Assembly (NCBI RefSeq): GCF_016908375.1
Contig: NZ_JAFBDS010000005.1
Span: forward strand, 186,001-250,000
Reading direction: 5' to 3'
Origin: Amphibacillus cookii
GTDB lineage: Bacteria > Bacillota > Bacilli > Bacillales > Amphibacillaceae
Length of the DNA stretch: 64,000 bases
This document shows positions 8,346-17,431 of this stretch, in pieces; position 1 is the stretch's first letter, and every line of letters begins with the position of its first letter. Below the pieces are notes generated by a model. It saw nothing but the letters and a program-made list of their open reading frames with translations, did not search any database and was not told where the DNA came from. The translations under genes were made by a program, and so were the position numbers.

Positions 8346-10628
8346 TTAGAGATGAAATAACTCTATCGCACTTACGTCTTGATCACTTTGACGAAATTGA
8401 CCAGGTGTCATCGTCGTATGTTTTTTAAAAATACGATTAAAGTAACTGTGACGATAGCCAACTGCGCTTGATATTTCTTGTATTTTCATTGAAGTCTCAA
8501 CTAACAATTGCTTTGCTATTTCTATTCGATACAATGTTAAATAATCAATGAAATTAATACCCTTGCCTTGCTTAAACCATTTACTCAACGTATACGTATT
8601 AATCCCACATTGATTCGCACATTGATCCAAGGAAATATCATACATGTAATGGCTATGAATATAGTCAAGTGCCTTCTTGACAACGACATCTTGCTTGGTC
8701 ATGACTTTGTCCTTTATAGCTTTTACATAAGGTGTGATCACTTGATTTATTAAAGTTGCCTTTAAGCACTCAATGTCGTAACTGTGGATTAATGCTTTTA
8801 AAATATTTTTCCCTTCAAATAATTCAAATGGATAAAAACCCTCCTTTAACATTTGCAATTGCACCGCACTATATAGCTGAATGAAGCTATATTGAATCGC
8901 GCGTTCATCTCGCTCACACAACACAGCAATAAACTGATCTATTAGGGCGTTAATTTTCGTTTGATCACCTAAATCCATCGCCTCTATCAGCCTTTGCTCA
9001 ATATGAAAAGGATAAAGATCACCTTGTATTTGTGTAGCCTCAAATGTTTCAGGCATTCTAATTAATAGGGTTTGATCATGTTCAGGTTTCGTATATTTCT
9101 TCTGTCGTATTTGTTCAACGACACTAATCAATCCTCTTAGGTCTGGAACCGTTTGACTTAAATACATAACCGTTAACTCATGTTTCCCACTTGACCTTAC
9201 ATTTTCTTCTATTACATTCAATTGTTGCTCTAATATTTGAGTGTCGTCGAATACAAAAATGATACCTACGAATCGATCGTTAAAAGGAATCACGTAAAGC
9301 GAACAACTAAAACAACGCTCAATTAAATGGATCATTAACTGCTGTTGCTTTTTATTGATGGTCTCGACATCAAGATAACGTATCTTCTTTTCTGTTAACC
9401 TAACATGATATTGCGCAAGGCGCGCGCTCAATTCCCGCTCAGTCTGATGATCTAAAAAACCTTCGATCAGTTGGAAAAAGAAATTGCTGATTAATTTATT
9501 GTTTAATCGATCGACACGTTTTTCTAAAATATTCTTTTCCTGATTGAGCTGATGCCAGTTCGATTCGATCAAGTCAAACCCATCATTCTTACTTAAAGGA
9601 TTCCCTTTTATAACCGCTAACAGTTTGTCAATCGGACGATAAATTGATCGAAACGTCACATTAGCAATCATAAACGAAAGAAAGAGGCCCACTAAACTAA
9701 TCACGATAATCGTTTGTGACAGTTGATTGATTGGTTCAGTGATAAAAGAAATCGGTACGACCGACATATAGATCCAATCCGCATTCACGCGATTTATCGT
9801 TCCAGAAGTAACAGAATAATCAATCTCTGACCAAGTAGTTGTAAAAGAGCCATTTTCAATCCCTTGATTAATGACAACCTCATCAAAAAAGGCTGCACTC
9901 TTCTCATTTGAGGAAATCATCATGCCGGTTTCTTGATCAATTAGAAAAGAAAAGCCATCACTTGATAGGCTAAGTCCATCAACCATTTGCATAACCGTTT
10001 CTCTATTTAACTCAACAATAAAAGAAGCACTGTGGTGATCACGTTCTTCATTGAATGCTGGCATATTTTTAACGAGTACTAATGGAAACAAATGATGATC
10101 AGACTCTTCTTTTAATAAATGACGATCCCAAAAAAAGCTATCTTGACTTAATAGAAAGTGTTGATAGTTAGCGAGCTGGTCTTCGTTAACCCAACGGAAT
10201 TGTGGGTTAAAAACAATCGGTCGATCCGCATTAATAAACAAACTGATGCGCTCAATTAAACTATTGCCATTTTGCTTAGAAAATAAAGAATCTGTAATTT
10301 CACGGGCATGTTGATATTGATCTTGAAAATTAATATGATCTAACTGATCGGTAAAAAGGTGTTCATGAGACCAATAATTCAAATTCACCTCCAAACTTTG
10401 CATCTGAGAGTCAATATAATCAACTTGATTAATAATTTGCTCCTCATGAGTAGCAATCATTTCATCTTTTAAATGTCTCGCTCCAAAGAAATAAATTGTC
10501 GCTCCAATTAATAAACTAGGTATACAAAGAATAAGCAAGAGCACAACAATACTTTTCTTATAGTAGGCATCCTTGATGGAATGGGCATTTAACAACTGAA
10601 GACGGATATGGTTTAATCGCTTTCTCAT
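8346..10628 (-). CDS. yesS: Membrane-anchored AraC-family regulator (YesS-like)
   Basis: This 760-residue regulator has a hydrophobic segment near residues 25-45, an extracellular sensor part to about residue 295, a second membrane segment near 300-320, a cytoplasmic middle domain, and a C-terminal AraC HTH pair (about 655-750: ISLDQCANQCGINTYTLSKW and AVGYRHSYFNRIFKKH). This matches YesS (about 761 residues), the activator of the B. subtilis rhamnogalacturonan genes. The open frame runs five codons further upstream to a GTG, but that GTG lies inside the ribosome-binding site GGAAGGTGG. The ATG at 10628 is therefore the better start. The sensor would detect pectic oligosaccharides outside the cell and activate this operon. 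Confidence 0.88.
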   Translation of the reverse strand: MRKRLNHIRLQLLNAHSIKDAYYKKSIVVLLLILCIPSLLIGATIYFFGARHLKDEMIATHEEQIINQVDYIDSQMQSLEVNLNYWSHEHLFTDQLDHINFQDQYQHAREITDSLFSKQNGNSLIERISLFINADRPIVFNPQFRWVNEDQLANYQHFLLSQDSFFWDRHLLKEESDHHLFPLVLVKNMPAFNEERDHHSASFIVELNRETVMQMVDGLSLSSDGFSFLIDQETGMMISSNEKSAAFFDEVVINQGIENGSFTTTWSEIDYSVTSGTINRVNADWIYMSVVPISFITEPINQLSQTIIVISLVGLFLSFMIANVTFRSIYRPIDKLLAVIKGNPLSKNDGFDLIESNWHQLNQEKNILEKRVDRLNNKLISNFFFQLIEGFLDHQTERELSARLAQYHVRLTEKKIRYLDVETINKKQQQLMIHLIERCFSCSLYVIPFNDRFVGIIFVFDDTQILEQQLNVIEENVRSSGKHELTVMYLSQTVPDLRGLISVVEQIRQKKYTKPEHDQTLLIRMPETFEATQIQGDLYPFHIEQRLIEAMDLGDQTKINALIDQFIAVLCERDERAIQYSFIQLYSAVQLQMLKEGFYPFELFEGKNILKALIHSYDIECLKATLINQVITPYVKAIKDKVMTKQDVVVKKALDYIHSHYMYDISLDQCANQCGINTYTLSKWFKQGKGINFIDYLTLYRIEIAKQLLVETSMKIQEISSAVGYRHSYFNRIFKKHTTMTPGQFRQSDQDVSAIELFHL

Positions 10629-10647
10629 AAAGCCACCTTCCACTTAC

Positions 10648-12480
10648 TTATTTTTTTCGAATTAAGTGAACAGGAGGGACAGGAATATTCATGTATGATT
10701 GATCAAAACCAATATAAAAACTTGGATGCGGGGGTTGATTATAGGCAACATTTTGCCAGGCAATTGCTACTCGATATTGACTATCGTGCATTAATGTGTA
10801 AAGACGATGTTCACTTAGATCAGTGGTTGTGTATACTCGAAGTGCACTCGAATCTTCTAGTCGCCAGATCACCTCTTCACGCCAATCACCAAATAAATCA
10901 GCCTGTAAATTAGGGTTACCTTTTGTACCGTTATTAGATAGAGTGCCGTCAGCTCTTAGTAATAAATCAGCTGTATGCGTTTCCCAATTCCACTTGTGAA
11001 TCGTACCCACACCCGCTTCAATATTGGGATCAAATTGATGATCTAAGATTTCTCTTCCTAGATCGCCGTCCCACCAAATTACGAAATTAGCTGATAATAC
11101 AGGCCCATCAATGGCTTTACCTTTACAAGTATAAAAACTTTCCGTTCCTTCGACACGCTGATGGCCATCAGGTGCATACCCCCACAATTGAGCTCCTCGA
11201 TATCTTGGGTCAATATCAGCAGCAACACCTCGGCCGATATCCTCTGACGCCGAAGGGATACTGAACAACACTTGACCCGTCTTCGCATCATGCAATTCAA
11301 AACCATGTTCATGTGGACTCTCTTCGTGTGTCATAAATATTTCTAATCCAGGATTATCTAAGTCAAAATCACCAACATGTAAGGCATCACCGTGCCCGAA
11401 TCCTGTTGAGTATAATAATGAGCCATCATGATCAATAACAGCTGATCCGTAAATGATCTCATCGAAACCATCTTGATCAACATCAGCAACACTTAATGAA
11501 TGCGCGCCTTGACCTGCTAGTTCTGGTTGATTTTGATCAGAGTCGATGCACCAACGCTCAACTAACTTTTTATTGATAACATCATAGGCAACAATAACCG
11601 TCCGTGTATAATAACCTCTACAAACGATGGCACTTGCCTTTTCTCCATTTAAATAAGCAACGCCTGCTAAATACCGGTCAATTCGGTTACCATCAAAATC
11701 ACCCCAACTCCCAGGTGCGCCACGATCCGGCTTATAATCTATTGTGTCTAAGGCTTTCCCTGTTGCTCCATCGAAAAGCGTTAAGAATTCAGGACCATCA
11801 AGAATAAAACCTTGATCATTACGGTAATCCTTGTTCACATTACCAATCACTTGTCCCTTACCATCAACCGTGCCATCAGCGGTCTTACAAATAAGCTCTG
11901 CCACACCATCACCATCAAAATCATAAACGAGAAACTGGGTATAATGAGCACCAGATCGAATATTAACCCCTAGATCAATACGCCATAATTTCTTACCTTC
12001 TAATGTGTAACAGTCCAAATAGGTATGACCGGTATAGCCTGAATGTGCATTATCTTTCGCATTGCTTGGATACCATTTCACAACTATTTCATATCGTCCA
12101 TCTCCAGTCACATCTCCGACGGATAAGTCATTAGCTGAATACGTATAATGTTCTCCAGATGGTGTTATTCCATCTGCCGGTTTATCTAAAGGAATATCAA
12201 AATAAGGATTTTCTAAAACAGAAGCCGGTGATGATTGGTCATACTGATCACCTGTAATAGCCACCACTGTATATTGACTATCTATTTTACCTGCTCGATC
12301 TAAATAATTACTATTCTGTTCTTCATTGAGCGTCGCAATCAATTGACCATCTCGGTGAATTTGATAAGTTGTTGTCGAATATTCATTAATGGCAATACGC
12401 CAACTCAAAAAGACGCCTTTGTCAGTTTGAACAGCTATTAACCCACGATCTAAATCTTCTAAACATCTTTTTTTAACCAT
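10648..12480 (-). CDS. yesX: PL11 rhamnogalacturonan lyase, intracellular YesX-like
   Basis: This 610-residue protein matches polysaccharide lyase family 11, recognised by the N-terminal beta domain (RGLIAVQTDKGVFLSWR), repeated DFDGDG-type calcium-binding segments of the eight-bladed propeller (for example YDFDGDGVAELICKTADG at about 187-204), and SWGDFDGNRIDRYLAGVAYL at about 253-272. Two paralogues exist in B. subtilis: secreted YesW (endo) and YesX without a signal peptide (exo). This protein has no signal peptide and is close to YesX in length (about 612), so an exolytic cytoplasmic lyase that releases unsaturated disaccharide is the better guess. It lies 16 bases after the GH35 gene in the same operon. 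Confidence 0.88.
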   Translation of the reverse strand: MVKKRCLEDLDRGLIAVQTDKGVFLSWRIAINEYSTTTYQIHRDGQLIATLNEEQNSNYLDRAGKIDSQYTVVAITGDQYDQSSPASVLENPYFDIPLDKPADGITPSGEHYTYSANDLSVGDVTGDGRYEIVVKWYPSNAKDNAHSGYTGHTYLDCYTLEGKKLWRIDLGVNIRSGAHYTQFLVYDFDGDGVAELICKTADGTVDGKGQVIGNVNKDYRNDQGFILDGPEFLTLFDGATGKALDTIDYKPDRGAPGSWGDFDGNRIDRYLAGVAYLNGEKASAIVCRGYYTRTVIVAYDVINKKLVERWCIDSDQNQPELAGQGAHSLSVADVDQDGFDEIIYGSAVIDHDGSLLYSTGFGHGDALHVGDFDLDNPGLEIFMTHEESPHEHGFELHDAKTGQVLFSIPSASEDIGRGVAADIDPRYRGAQLWGYAPDGHQRVEGTESFYTCKGKAIDGPVLSANFVIWWDGDLGREILDHQFDPNIEAGVGTIHKWNWETHTADLLLRADGTLSNNGTKGNPNLQADLFGDWREEVIWRLEDSSALRVYTTTDLSEHRLYTLMHDSQYRVAIAWQNVAYNQPPHPSFYIGFDQSYMNIPVPPVHLIRKK

Positions 12481-12496
12481 TATCTATGCCTCCTTA

Positions 12497-14290
12497 TTAA
12501 AGCTTTTCATCTATGATCGGATCTGAAATAAATTGAATCGTTTCTGCAACCTCACCCTCTGTCTCAAAAATGATGAGCTGATTTTCTCCAGTTATTAGCT
12601 TTGATGCGGGAACATATAGACTATGCTGTGGCCCCTCTTTCCAAAAACGCCCTAAATTAAACTGATTTAGAAAAACGCATCCTTTACCCCAACCCGGTAA
12701 CGTTAAATACGTATCTGACACCTGATCAACATTAAATATAATTTTATAGAAAGCCGGTTGCCCCTTACGATAGCCTTTGTTAAAATCTAATACATCTAAG
12801 TTCGTTAATGGTAACGGATAGTGCCCCCATCCGGTATGAAAATGTTCATCAAGCATCACACCTTTATTGATGCCTTTTCTCTGTTCATTTAAATATGGAC
12901 CGAAATTAGCCCGCCCCATATTCTCTACTAAGATATCTAGTTGATCGGTTGATGTATCAGACAAACTTAACGTTTGCTTCATTTTGAATGTCTCTCGATA
13001 GGCAGTAAATAGATGTTTTTCATTTAAAAACACTTGAGCACGATCATTTGTGTCAAGTAATTTTATCGTTTGACGACCTGACTGCTCGCTTAGCTCACTG
13101 CGATATAAAATATAACCATAAGCTTGATCAAGGTACTCCATCGTGAGAGGGTGTTTGTCATAAACAGGGTGAGAGAGGTCATCAATCACTTGAAATAAGC
13201 TGACTTTTTCAGACACTGACCATTCTCCAAGATTCTTTCGTTTGACTTGATCATAATCGAAAGGAAGTTGATTTTTTCGTCCAGTAACTGATTCGATCGT
13301 TTGTTTAAATGTATGGAAGTTCTCCGTTAATTCGCCTGCTTCACTAATTGGCGCACCATAATCATACGAGGTTGTTGCAGGTGCATAAGTTTCTGTTATG
13401 TAGCCATCAACTACTTGCTCATAATAATTAGCCCCATTCATAAAGCCAAAATTCGTACCACCATGAGCCATATAAATATTAATATGACCGATTTCCAACA
13501 TATCTTTTAAATCTTGATTAAGGTCTGGTAATGATCGAACTTGATGTTCACCTCCCCAAACATTAAACCAACCAACCCAGAATTCCATACACATGAGGGG
13601 GCGGTTGGAAATAATAGCTTTTAAAGCATCAAGTCGTTGCTTTAGATTAGCCCCGCAATTAACGGTAGGGAGTGCTTTATCTGGAATTGAGCCCGCTTGT
13701 AAAATGCTTGCTCTCGTACTATCCGATGTCACCAATGGAACAGTTATCCCAAGCTCCTCCATCATGTCAGCTAACGTAGACAAATATGTTTTATCATTAC
13801 TGTAATAGCCATATTCATTTTCTACTTGAATTAAAATAATCGGACCACCATTGTTGATTTGGTACGGTATAATACGCGGAATAAGCGTCTCATAATATGA
13901 TCTAACATGTTCTAAAAAGGGGCGATAGCAACTTCTCACCTTCATATTTGAATCTTTAAGCAACCAAGCTGGCAAACCACCAAATTCCCACTCAGCACAT
14001 ATATAAGGCGATGGACGAAGGATGATGTATAAGTTAAGCTGCTGAGCAAGCTCAATAAATCTAATCAAATCAGCTGATCCCGAAAATTGATACTCTCCTT
14101 TTTTAGGTTCATGTATATTCCAAGCCACACAAGTCTCCACCGTATTACAACCCATTGCTTTTATCTTTTCGAGGCGATCCTGCCAATTACTCGGATCAAC
14201 TCTAAAGTAATGGATGGCACCTGAGACAATCTTAATAGGCTTTGAATTAACATAAAAATCGTTACAAACCTCTAGCTTAGCTTTTATCAT
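12497..14290 (-). CDS. GH35 beta-galactosidase
   Basis: This 597-residue glycoside hydrolase belongs to family 35. The (beta/alpha)8 barrel contains RPSPYICAEWEFGGLPAWLL (about 96-115), the acid/base region IQVENEYGYYSND (about 155-167) and the nucleophile region PLMCMEFWVGWFNVWGG. The C-terminal galactose-binding jelly rolls end with LPGWGKGCVFLNQFNLGRFW. It has no signal peptide and should remove beta-galactose (arabinogalactan or galactan side chains) from imported oligosaccharides in the cytoplasm. An upstream in-frame ATG at 14401 would add 37 hydrophobic residues, but that stretch lies over the promoter and cre box. The ATG at 14290 has GGAGGGAGAGGAG upstream and is the real start. It is the first gene of the rhamnogalacturonan operon. 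Confidence 0.9.
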   Translation of the reverse strand: MIKAKLEVCNDFYVNSKPIKIVSGAIHYFRVDPSNWQDRLEKIKAMGCNTVETCVAWNIHEPKKGEYQFSGSADLIRFIELAQQLNLYIILRPSPYICAEWEFGGLPAWLLKDSNMKVRSCYRPFLEHVRSYYETLIPRIIPYQINNGGPIILIQVENEYGYYSNDKTYLSTLADMMEELGITVPLVTSDSTRASILQAGSIPDKALPTVNCGANLKQRLDALKAIISNRPLMCMEFWVGWFNVWGGEHQVRSLPDLNQDLKDMLEIGHINIYMAHGGTNFGFMNGANYYEQVVDGYITETYAPATTSYDYGAPISEAGELTENFHTFKQTIESVTGRKNQLPFDYDQVKRKNLGEWSVSEKVSLFQVIDDLSHPVYDKHPLTMEYLDQAYGYILYRSELSEQSGRQTIKLLDTNDRAQVFLNEKHLFTAYRETFKMKQTLSLSDTSTDQLDILVENMGRANFGPYLNEQRKGINKGVMLDEHFHTGWGHYPLPLTNLDVLDFNKGYRKGQPAFYKIIFNVDQVSDTYLTLPGWGKGCVFLNQFNLGRFWKEGPQHSLYVPASKLITGENQLIIFETEGEVAETIQFISDPIIDEKL

Positions 14291-14316
14291 ATTTGATACT
14301 CCTCTCCCTCCAAAAA

Positions 14317-14330
14317 AGAAAACGCTTCCA
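14317..14330 (-). promoter_or_regulatory. cre-like CcpA box downstream of the operon promoter
   Basis: On the minus strand, TGGAAGCGTTTTCT matches the cre consensus TGWAANCGNTNWCA at 12 of 14 positions. It starts about six bases after the predicted transcription start, a position where bound CcpA would block transcription of the GH35-PL11-yesS-yetA operon. Confidence 0.6.
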
Positions 14331-14342
14331 ACATTTGTTTTA

Positions 14343-14371
14343 AGTATATGATGACCAACCAAAAAAATCAA
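14343..14371 (-). promoter_or_regulatory. SigA-type promoter of the rhamnogalacturonan operon
   Basis: On the minus strand, TTGATT (14366-14371) and TATACT (14343-14348) are separated by 17 bases. This is a good vegetative promoter about 50 bases before the GH35 start codon, with the cre box between it and the gene. Confidence 0.65.
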
Positions 14372-14382
14372 TAAAAAAAAAG

Positions 14383-14418
14383 AAAAAACCACTAAAAACA
14401 AAATAATAGTGGTTTTTT
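14383..14418. terminator. Bidirectional terminator between two operons
   Basis: A 12-bp stem (AAAAAACCACTA / TAGTGGTTTTTT) with a 12-base loop has A and T runs on its two sides. On the minus strand it ends the rhaM-isomerase-GH105 transcript just upstream of the next promoter. Confidence 0.75.
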
Positions 14419-14420
14419 TG

Positions 14421-14887
14421 TATGATCAGAACGTGTAAAATTTTAAAAAGCAGTGGAAAGCAATGATGTTAAAATTTTCAGTTCCAACTATAAGAAAAGC
14501 TTACCTTTTAGATCGATTGCAAAATAATTTTTTTCTTTAACATCTCACTCAACTTTCGCACACTGAAAATAGACATTCAACCTTGATTGTGTATAATAGA
14601 TTCGGTATTCAATAGGCTTGTTGCCTTTACTTCTGCATGGATGTGCCGCATGCGACCTTCTCATACGTTTAGCACGTTATGTCGTTCCGAAAAGCGGAAC
14701 ATCACTCACCTGCGCGTCTAAAACGAAAGGTTTAGAATATTCAAAGTCAACGCTTATATTTAATATTAGGTCTACCCTTATGCTGTCTTGGCTGAACCTG
14801 AAAATTTAGATAAGAAAGTTGAGCATCTAATATTTGATGTTTTACAGTTTCCTATCTATCATGACGCTTACATATGTTCTAAAGCAT
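14421..14887. other. Non-coding region with left copy of an inverted repeat
   Basis: I see no convincing gene in this stretch of about 470 bases. It contains the left copy (14743-14810) of a 68 bp repeat whose inverted partner is at 21749-21816, and a locally GC-richer segment at about 14640-14725. It may be the remnant of a lost mobile element, but no transposase fragment could be read. Confidence 0.45.
14743..14810 (+). repeat. Left copy of 68 bp inverted repeat pair
   Basis: By eye about 61 of 68 bases match the reverse complement of 21749-21816, including CTTGGCTGAACCTGAAAATT and CTTATATTTAATATTA. The two copies face each other across about 7 kb that holds GH105, the isomerase, rhaM, yesMN and kdgR. 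Confidence 0.75.
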
Positions 14888-15979
14888 TTAAATATACATA
14901 TACATATATTCGGTTAAACAAAGTATGGCTAAAGATTGACCATAGGGCATTGTCGTTTGGTCAATTTGACGATAAAATTCTAAGTCCTCTCCCATACCTG
15001 TACCAATCGATACTTTCTCTAACGCACCATCTTGATTGATTTCATTTAGAATCCCTTCAATTGCTCTTTGTGCCATTGGTAAATAACGTTTAGAAATATA
15101 GCGTTTGCGAATACCTTTTAGAATACCATAGCAAAAACCAGCAGTGGCCGAAGCTTCTAAATAAGAGGTGACATCATCAACTAACGTATGCCATAGACCA
15201 CTCTCGTCTTGATGTAGTGCTAACGCCTCCACTTGACGTTCAAAGGTGTGAACGAGATAGTCATAAAGTGCGTCTCCTTCTGTTAAATCAAGTAATTCAA
15301 TGATTTCAGGAATTGCAATGGTGGCCCAACAATTCCCCCTCCCCCATAAAGCAGAAGCAAAATTATGGTGTCCTTCAAAGGTCCACCCATGAAACCATAA
15401 TCCCGTCTTTTTGTCCGCCAAGTATTTAATATGCAATAGGAATTGTTTTTTCGCTTCTTCAATGTAGGATGGGCGATTTAATAATTTACCGATTTTGGCT
15501 AACGGTAAAACCGTCATCATTAATGTATCTGCCCAAAGTTGATTTTTGTTTTCCGGTCCATAAGTCATGTGTTGGAGACCATCTTCATCTGTTCGCGGCA
15601 TATCATACATGACCCAATCTGCCCATTGCTCTAAGTACGGTAAGTATTCAGTCATACCTTCTTCTTCATACAAATAAGCCATTGTCAAAAGAGGTGACAT
15701 TGTATTCACGTTTTTCGGGGGAGAGCTTTCGAGCAAACGTTGACTAAACCATTCTTTAAGGATACGAATCGCTGTCTCACTTCTGGTCATTTTCCAATAT
15801 TGATATAGACCGTATAACCCTACACCTTGGGGCCAATTCCAAACATGCCAACTTTTATCATCAACAATTAATCCATCAAAATCCAATAAAAATTCACCCG
15901 TCTCATCTTTAATCTCCGATAAATTTGTAGCTAATTCTTCAATCTTACTCATGATTAATGCTTTACTCAATTGATCCAT
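14888..15979 (-). CDS. GH105 unsaturated rhamnogalacturonyl hydrolase
   Basis: This 363-residue (alpha/alpha)6-barrel hydrolase belongs to the YteR/YesR family. The catalytic aspartate that hydrates the C4-C5 double bond is D151 in NQLWADTLMM, matching D143 of YteR. HVWNWPQGVGLYGLYQYW near residue 45 and HNFASALWGRGNCWATIAI near 213 are also conserved. It would split the unsaturated galacturonyl residue from the disaccharides made by the lyases and release 5-keto-4-deoxyuronate plus rhamnose in the cytoplasm. The products feed kduI and the rhaM-linked rhamnose route. The start has GGAGG seven bases upstream. A hairpin-rich repeat (16009-16163) separates it from the upstream isomerase gene. 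Confidence 0.92.
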   Translation of the reverse strand: MDQLSKALIMSKIEELATNLSEIKDETGEFLLDFDGLIVDDKSWHVWNWPQGVGLYGLYQYWKMTRSETAIRILKEWFSQRLLESSPPKNVNTMSPLLTMAYLYEEEGMTEYLPYLEQWADWVMYDMPRTDEDGLQHMTYGPENKNQLWADTLMMTVLPLAKIGKLLNRPSYIEEAKKQFLLHIKYLADKKTGLWFHGWTFEGHHNFASALWGRGNCWATIAIPEIIELLDLTEGDALYDYLVHTFERQVEALALHQDESGLWHTLVDDVTSYLEASATAGFCYGILKGIRKRYISKRYLPMAQRAIEGILNEINQDGALEKVSIGTGMGEDLEFYRQIDQTTMPYGQSLAILCLTEYMYMYI

Positions 15980-16008
15980 GATCTCGCCTCCATCTGCTAA
16001 ATCGATTT

Positions 16009-16163
16009 ATAAAACGAACCTTCAATCAGTGGGGTTTTCGTTCTTCTCCCACTGATGGTTAGTTGAGTGAATCAGGACATTAGCGTCCGTTAGCCTCCCC
16101 CTCAATCGATTTGGTCTACGCTCTATTTTAAGGGGGGGGTTTACGGACGTTTATCTGTGATAA
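16009..16163 (+). repeat. Dispersed hairpin-rich repeat, full copy A
   Basis: This 155 bp element is roughly 85-90 percent identical by eye to 39610-39769. It starts ATAAAACGAACCTTCAATC and ends with the small palindrome TTATCTGTGATAA. It has two potential stems: one around CAATCAGTGGG / CCCACTGAT and one pairing CGTCCGTTA with TTACGGACG. The terminal palindrome supplies the last codons and stop of the minus-strand isomerase gene. Confidence 0.8.
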
Positions 16164-16984
16164 ATTTGTGTCAACTTCGCTATACTTTGGTTAATATACG
16201 GTTCTTTCGTTTCTTCTAATAATATTGGAATCATCGGCTTAGCAACTTTAATCTTAGTAAACAAATGAGCATAATTAAGCTGACCGTGTCCAACGGGCAC
16301 AATGTAAAGCTGACCATCTTTTATTTGAAAATCTTTTGCGTGAATAATAGCGATGCGATCTCCAAACAATGAAAAGGCCTCATCAATTATTGACATTTGC
16401 CTTTGATAATTATCAAGTGTTAAGTAGTTAACCGGATCGAATATAACCTGAAGATGATTAGAGCTCACTTCATCTATTAAACGCTTCATTAACTGCGGCG
16501 TATAAATAGGATGATTAACACCACCTTCAATACCAACAATGACACCAAATCGTTCAGCTTCTTCAACTAATATTTGTACGCTGTCAACCACTTTTAAAAA
16601 AGCTGCTTCGGTAAAATTATCGGTTGTATAACCCATTTGCGAATGAACATTTCCGGTTTCAGATCCAACGATACTGCAACCAAAATCACTCGCTAAGCGA
16701 AGATGGGCTTTAAAATAATCTAACGCCTGCTCGCGTTGCTCTAAATCAGGATCAATCATATTAATGTAACAGCCTAATACGGCAATATTGATCTTCTTAT
16801 CATGAAGAATATTTGCGATATACTTAGCTAAACCTGTGTTTAAACTTGCCGTGGAAATCTGCCATTCTTTTACTGATTTCTTTAAAGCGAGTTGAATAGA
16901 GTGAATCTCTTTCTGATTAAGTTTTTGAGCCAAATCTAAGATATCTTTGTTTTCAACATCATGTGCCCTTATCCCTATGTTCAT
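16151..16984 (-). CDS. Xylose isomerase-like TIM-barrel sugar isomerase/epimerase
   Basis: This 277-residue protein belongs to the AP-endonuclease-2-like TIM-barrel sugar isomerases/epimerases. Likely metal ligands are in VGIEGGVNHP, VIFDPVNYL, IAIIHAKDF and ILLEETKE, the E-D-H-E pattern of tagatose/psicose epimerases and hydroxypyruvate isomerases. The frame opens at 17026, but AAGGAGG precedes two adjacent ATGs at 16987 and 16984. I prefer 16984 on spacing. Its start overlaps the end of rhaM by 26 bases, so the two are translationally coupled. This suggests a role in L-rhamnose isomerisation, though the exact substrate is unknown. The stop codon falls in repeat copy A. Confidence 0.75.
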   Translation of the reverse strand: MNIGIRAHDVENKDILDLAQKLNQKEIHSIQLALKKSVKEWQISTASLNTGLAKYIANILHDKKINIAVLGCYINMIDPDLEQREQALDYFKAHLRLASDFGCSIVGSETGNVHSQMGYTTDNFTEAAFLKVVDSVQILVEEAERFGVIVGIEGGVNHPIYTPQLMKRLIDEVSSNHLQVIFDPVNYLTLDNYQRQMSIIDEAFSLFGDRIAIIHAKDFQIKDGQLYIVPVGHGQLNYAHLFTKIKVAKPMIPILLEETKEPYINQSIAKLTQIYHR

Positions 16985-17309
16985 CATGCTCCTCCTTTTC
17001 AATATAAAACATTTCAGAAAGCTCAACTGTTTTTGGGCTATGGTCTGTATTGGTTTCCATGATCGGTGCCATGTAAGCCCACCATTCTTTATTAATCGGA
17101 TCAGTAGCTAGTTGTTCCCATCTTGATTCATCTTCCACCTCAAGGTAGGCAAATAAATCGCTCGTTTCACGATCTAAATAAATGGCATACTTGATCACAC
17201 CATGACTTTTCAATAACTGAAGCAATTCCGGCCATAGATCCTGATGGCGTTGGTGATAGGTTTCATGTTGATCAGGATACACTTTCATCTTAAATGCTTT
17301 TCTTAACAT
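16959..17309 (-). CDS. rhaM: L-rhamnose mutarotase
   Basis: This 116-residue protein is slightly longer than E. coli RhaM (104). The family signature YHQRHQDLWPELLQLLKSHG near residues 18-37 includes the catalytic histidine, and the C-terminal half has WWAYMAPIMETN. The enzyme interconverts alpha and beta anomers of L-rhamnose in the cytoplasm. It is the first gene of the rhaM-isomerase-GH105 operon, which makes sense because GH105 releases rhamnose. The start has GGAGGG upstream. No rhaA, rhaB or rhaD gene lies in this window. Confidence 0.92.
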   Translation of the reverse strand: MLRKAFKMKVYPDQHETYHQRHQDLWPELLQLLKSHGVIKYAIYLDRETSDLFAYLEVEDESRWEQLATDPINKEWWAYMAPIMETNTDHSPKTVELSEMFYIEKEEHDEHRDKGT

Positions 17310-17333
17310 GACTAGCCCTCCATCAAAAAAATA

Positions 17334-17379
17334 TTGAAAACCCTTACATTATTATATATAATAAAGATGGTTATTTCTA
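17334..17379. promoter_or_regulatory. Overlapping divergent promoters of rhaM and yesM
   Basis: On the plus strand, TTGAAA (17334-17339) and TATAAT (17357-17362) are 17 bases apart and drive yesMN. On the minus strand, TAGAAA (17374-17379) and TATAAT (17351-17356) are also 17 bases apart and drive rhaM. The two -10 boxes nearly coincide, so the promoters should exclude each other. A cre-like sequence TGAAAACCCTTACA (17335-17348, 13 of 14 but with the core CG changed to CC) overlaps the plus -35. Confidence 0.6.
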
Positions 17380-17431
17380 TATAAAAAACTAAATTTCTTT
17401 ATAAGAAATCAACTATTTTGGAGGCAGCTAT

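Noticed and set aside
14291-14401. N-terminal extension of the GH35 gene with a hydrophobic segment, which could look like a signal peptide
   Set aside because: The extension overlaps the predicted -10, the cre box and the ribosome-binding site, and the ATG at 14290 has a near-perfect ribosome-binding site.
14618-15039. Two overlapping plus-strand frames in the gap and over the GH105 gene end
   Set aside because: No ribosome-binding sites, and they run through the inverted repeat and antisense to GH105.
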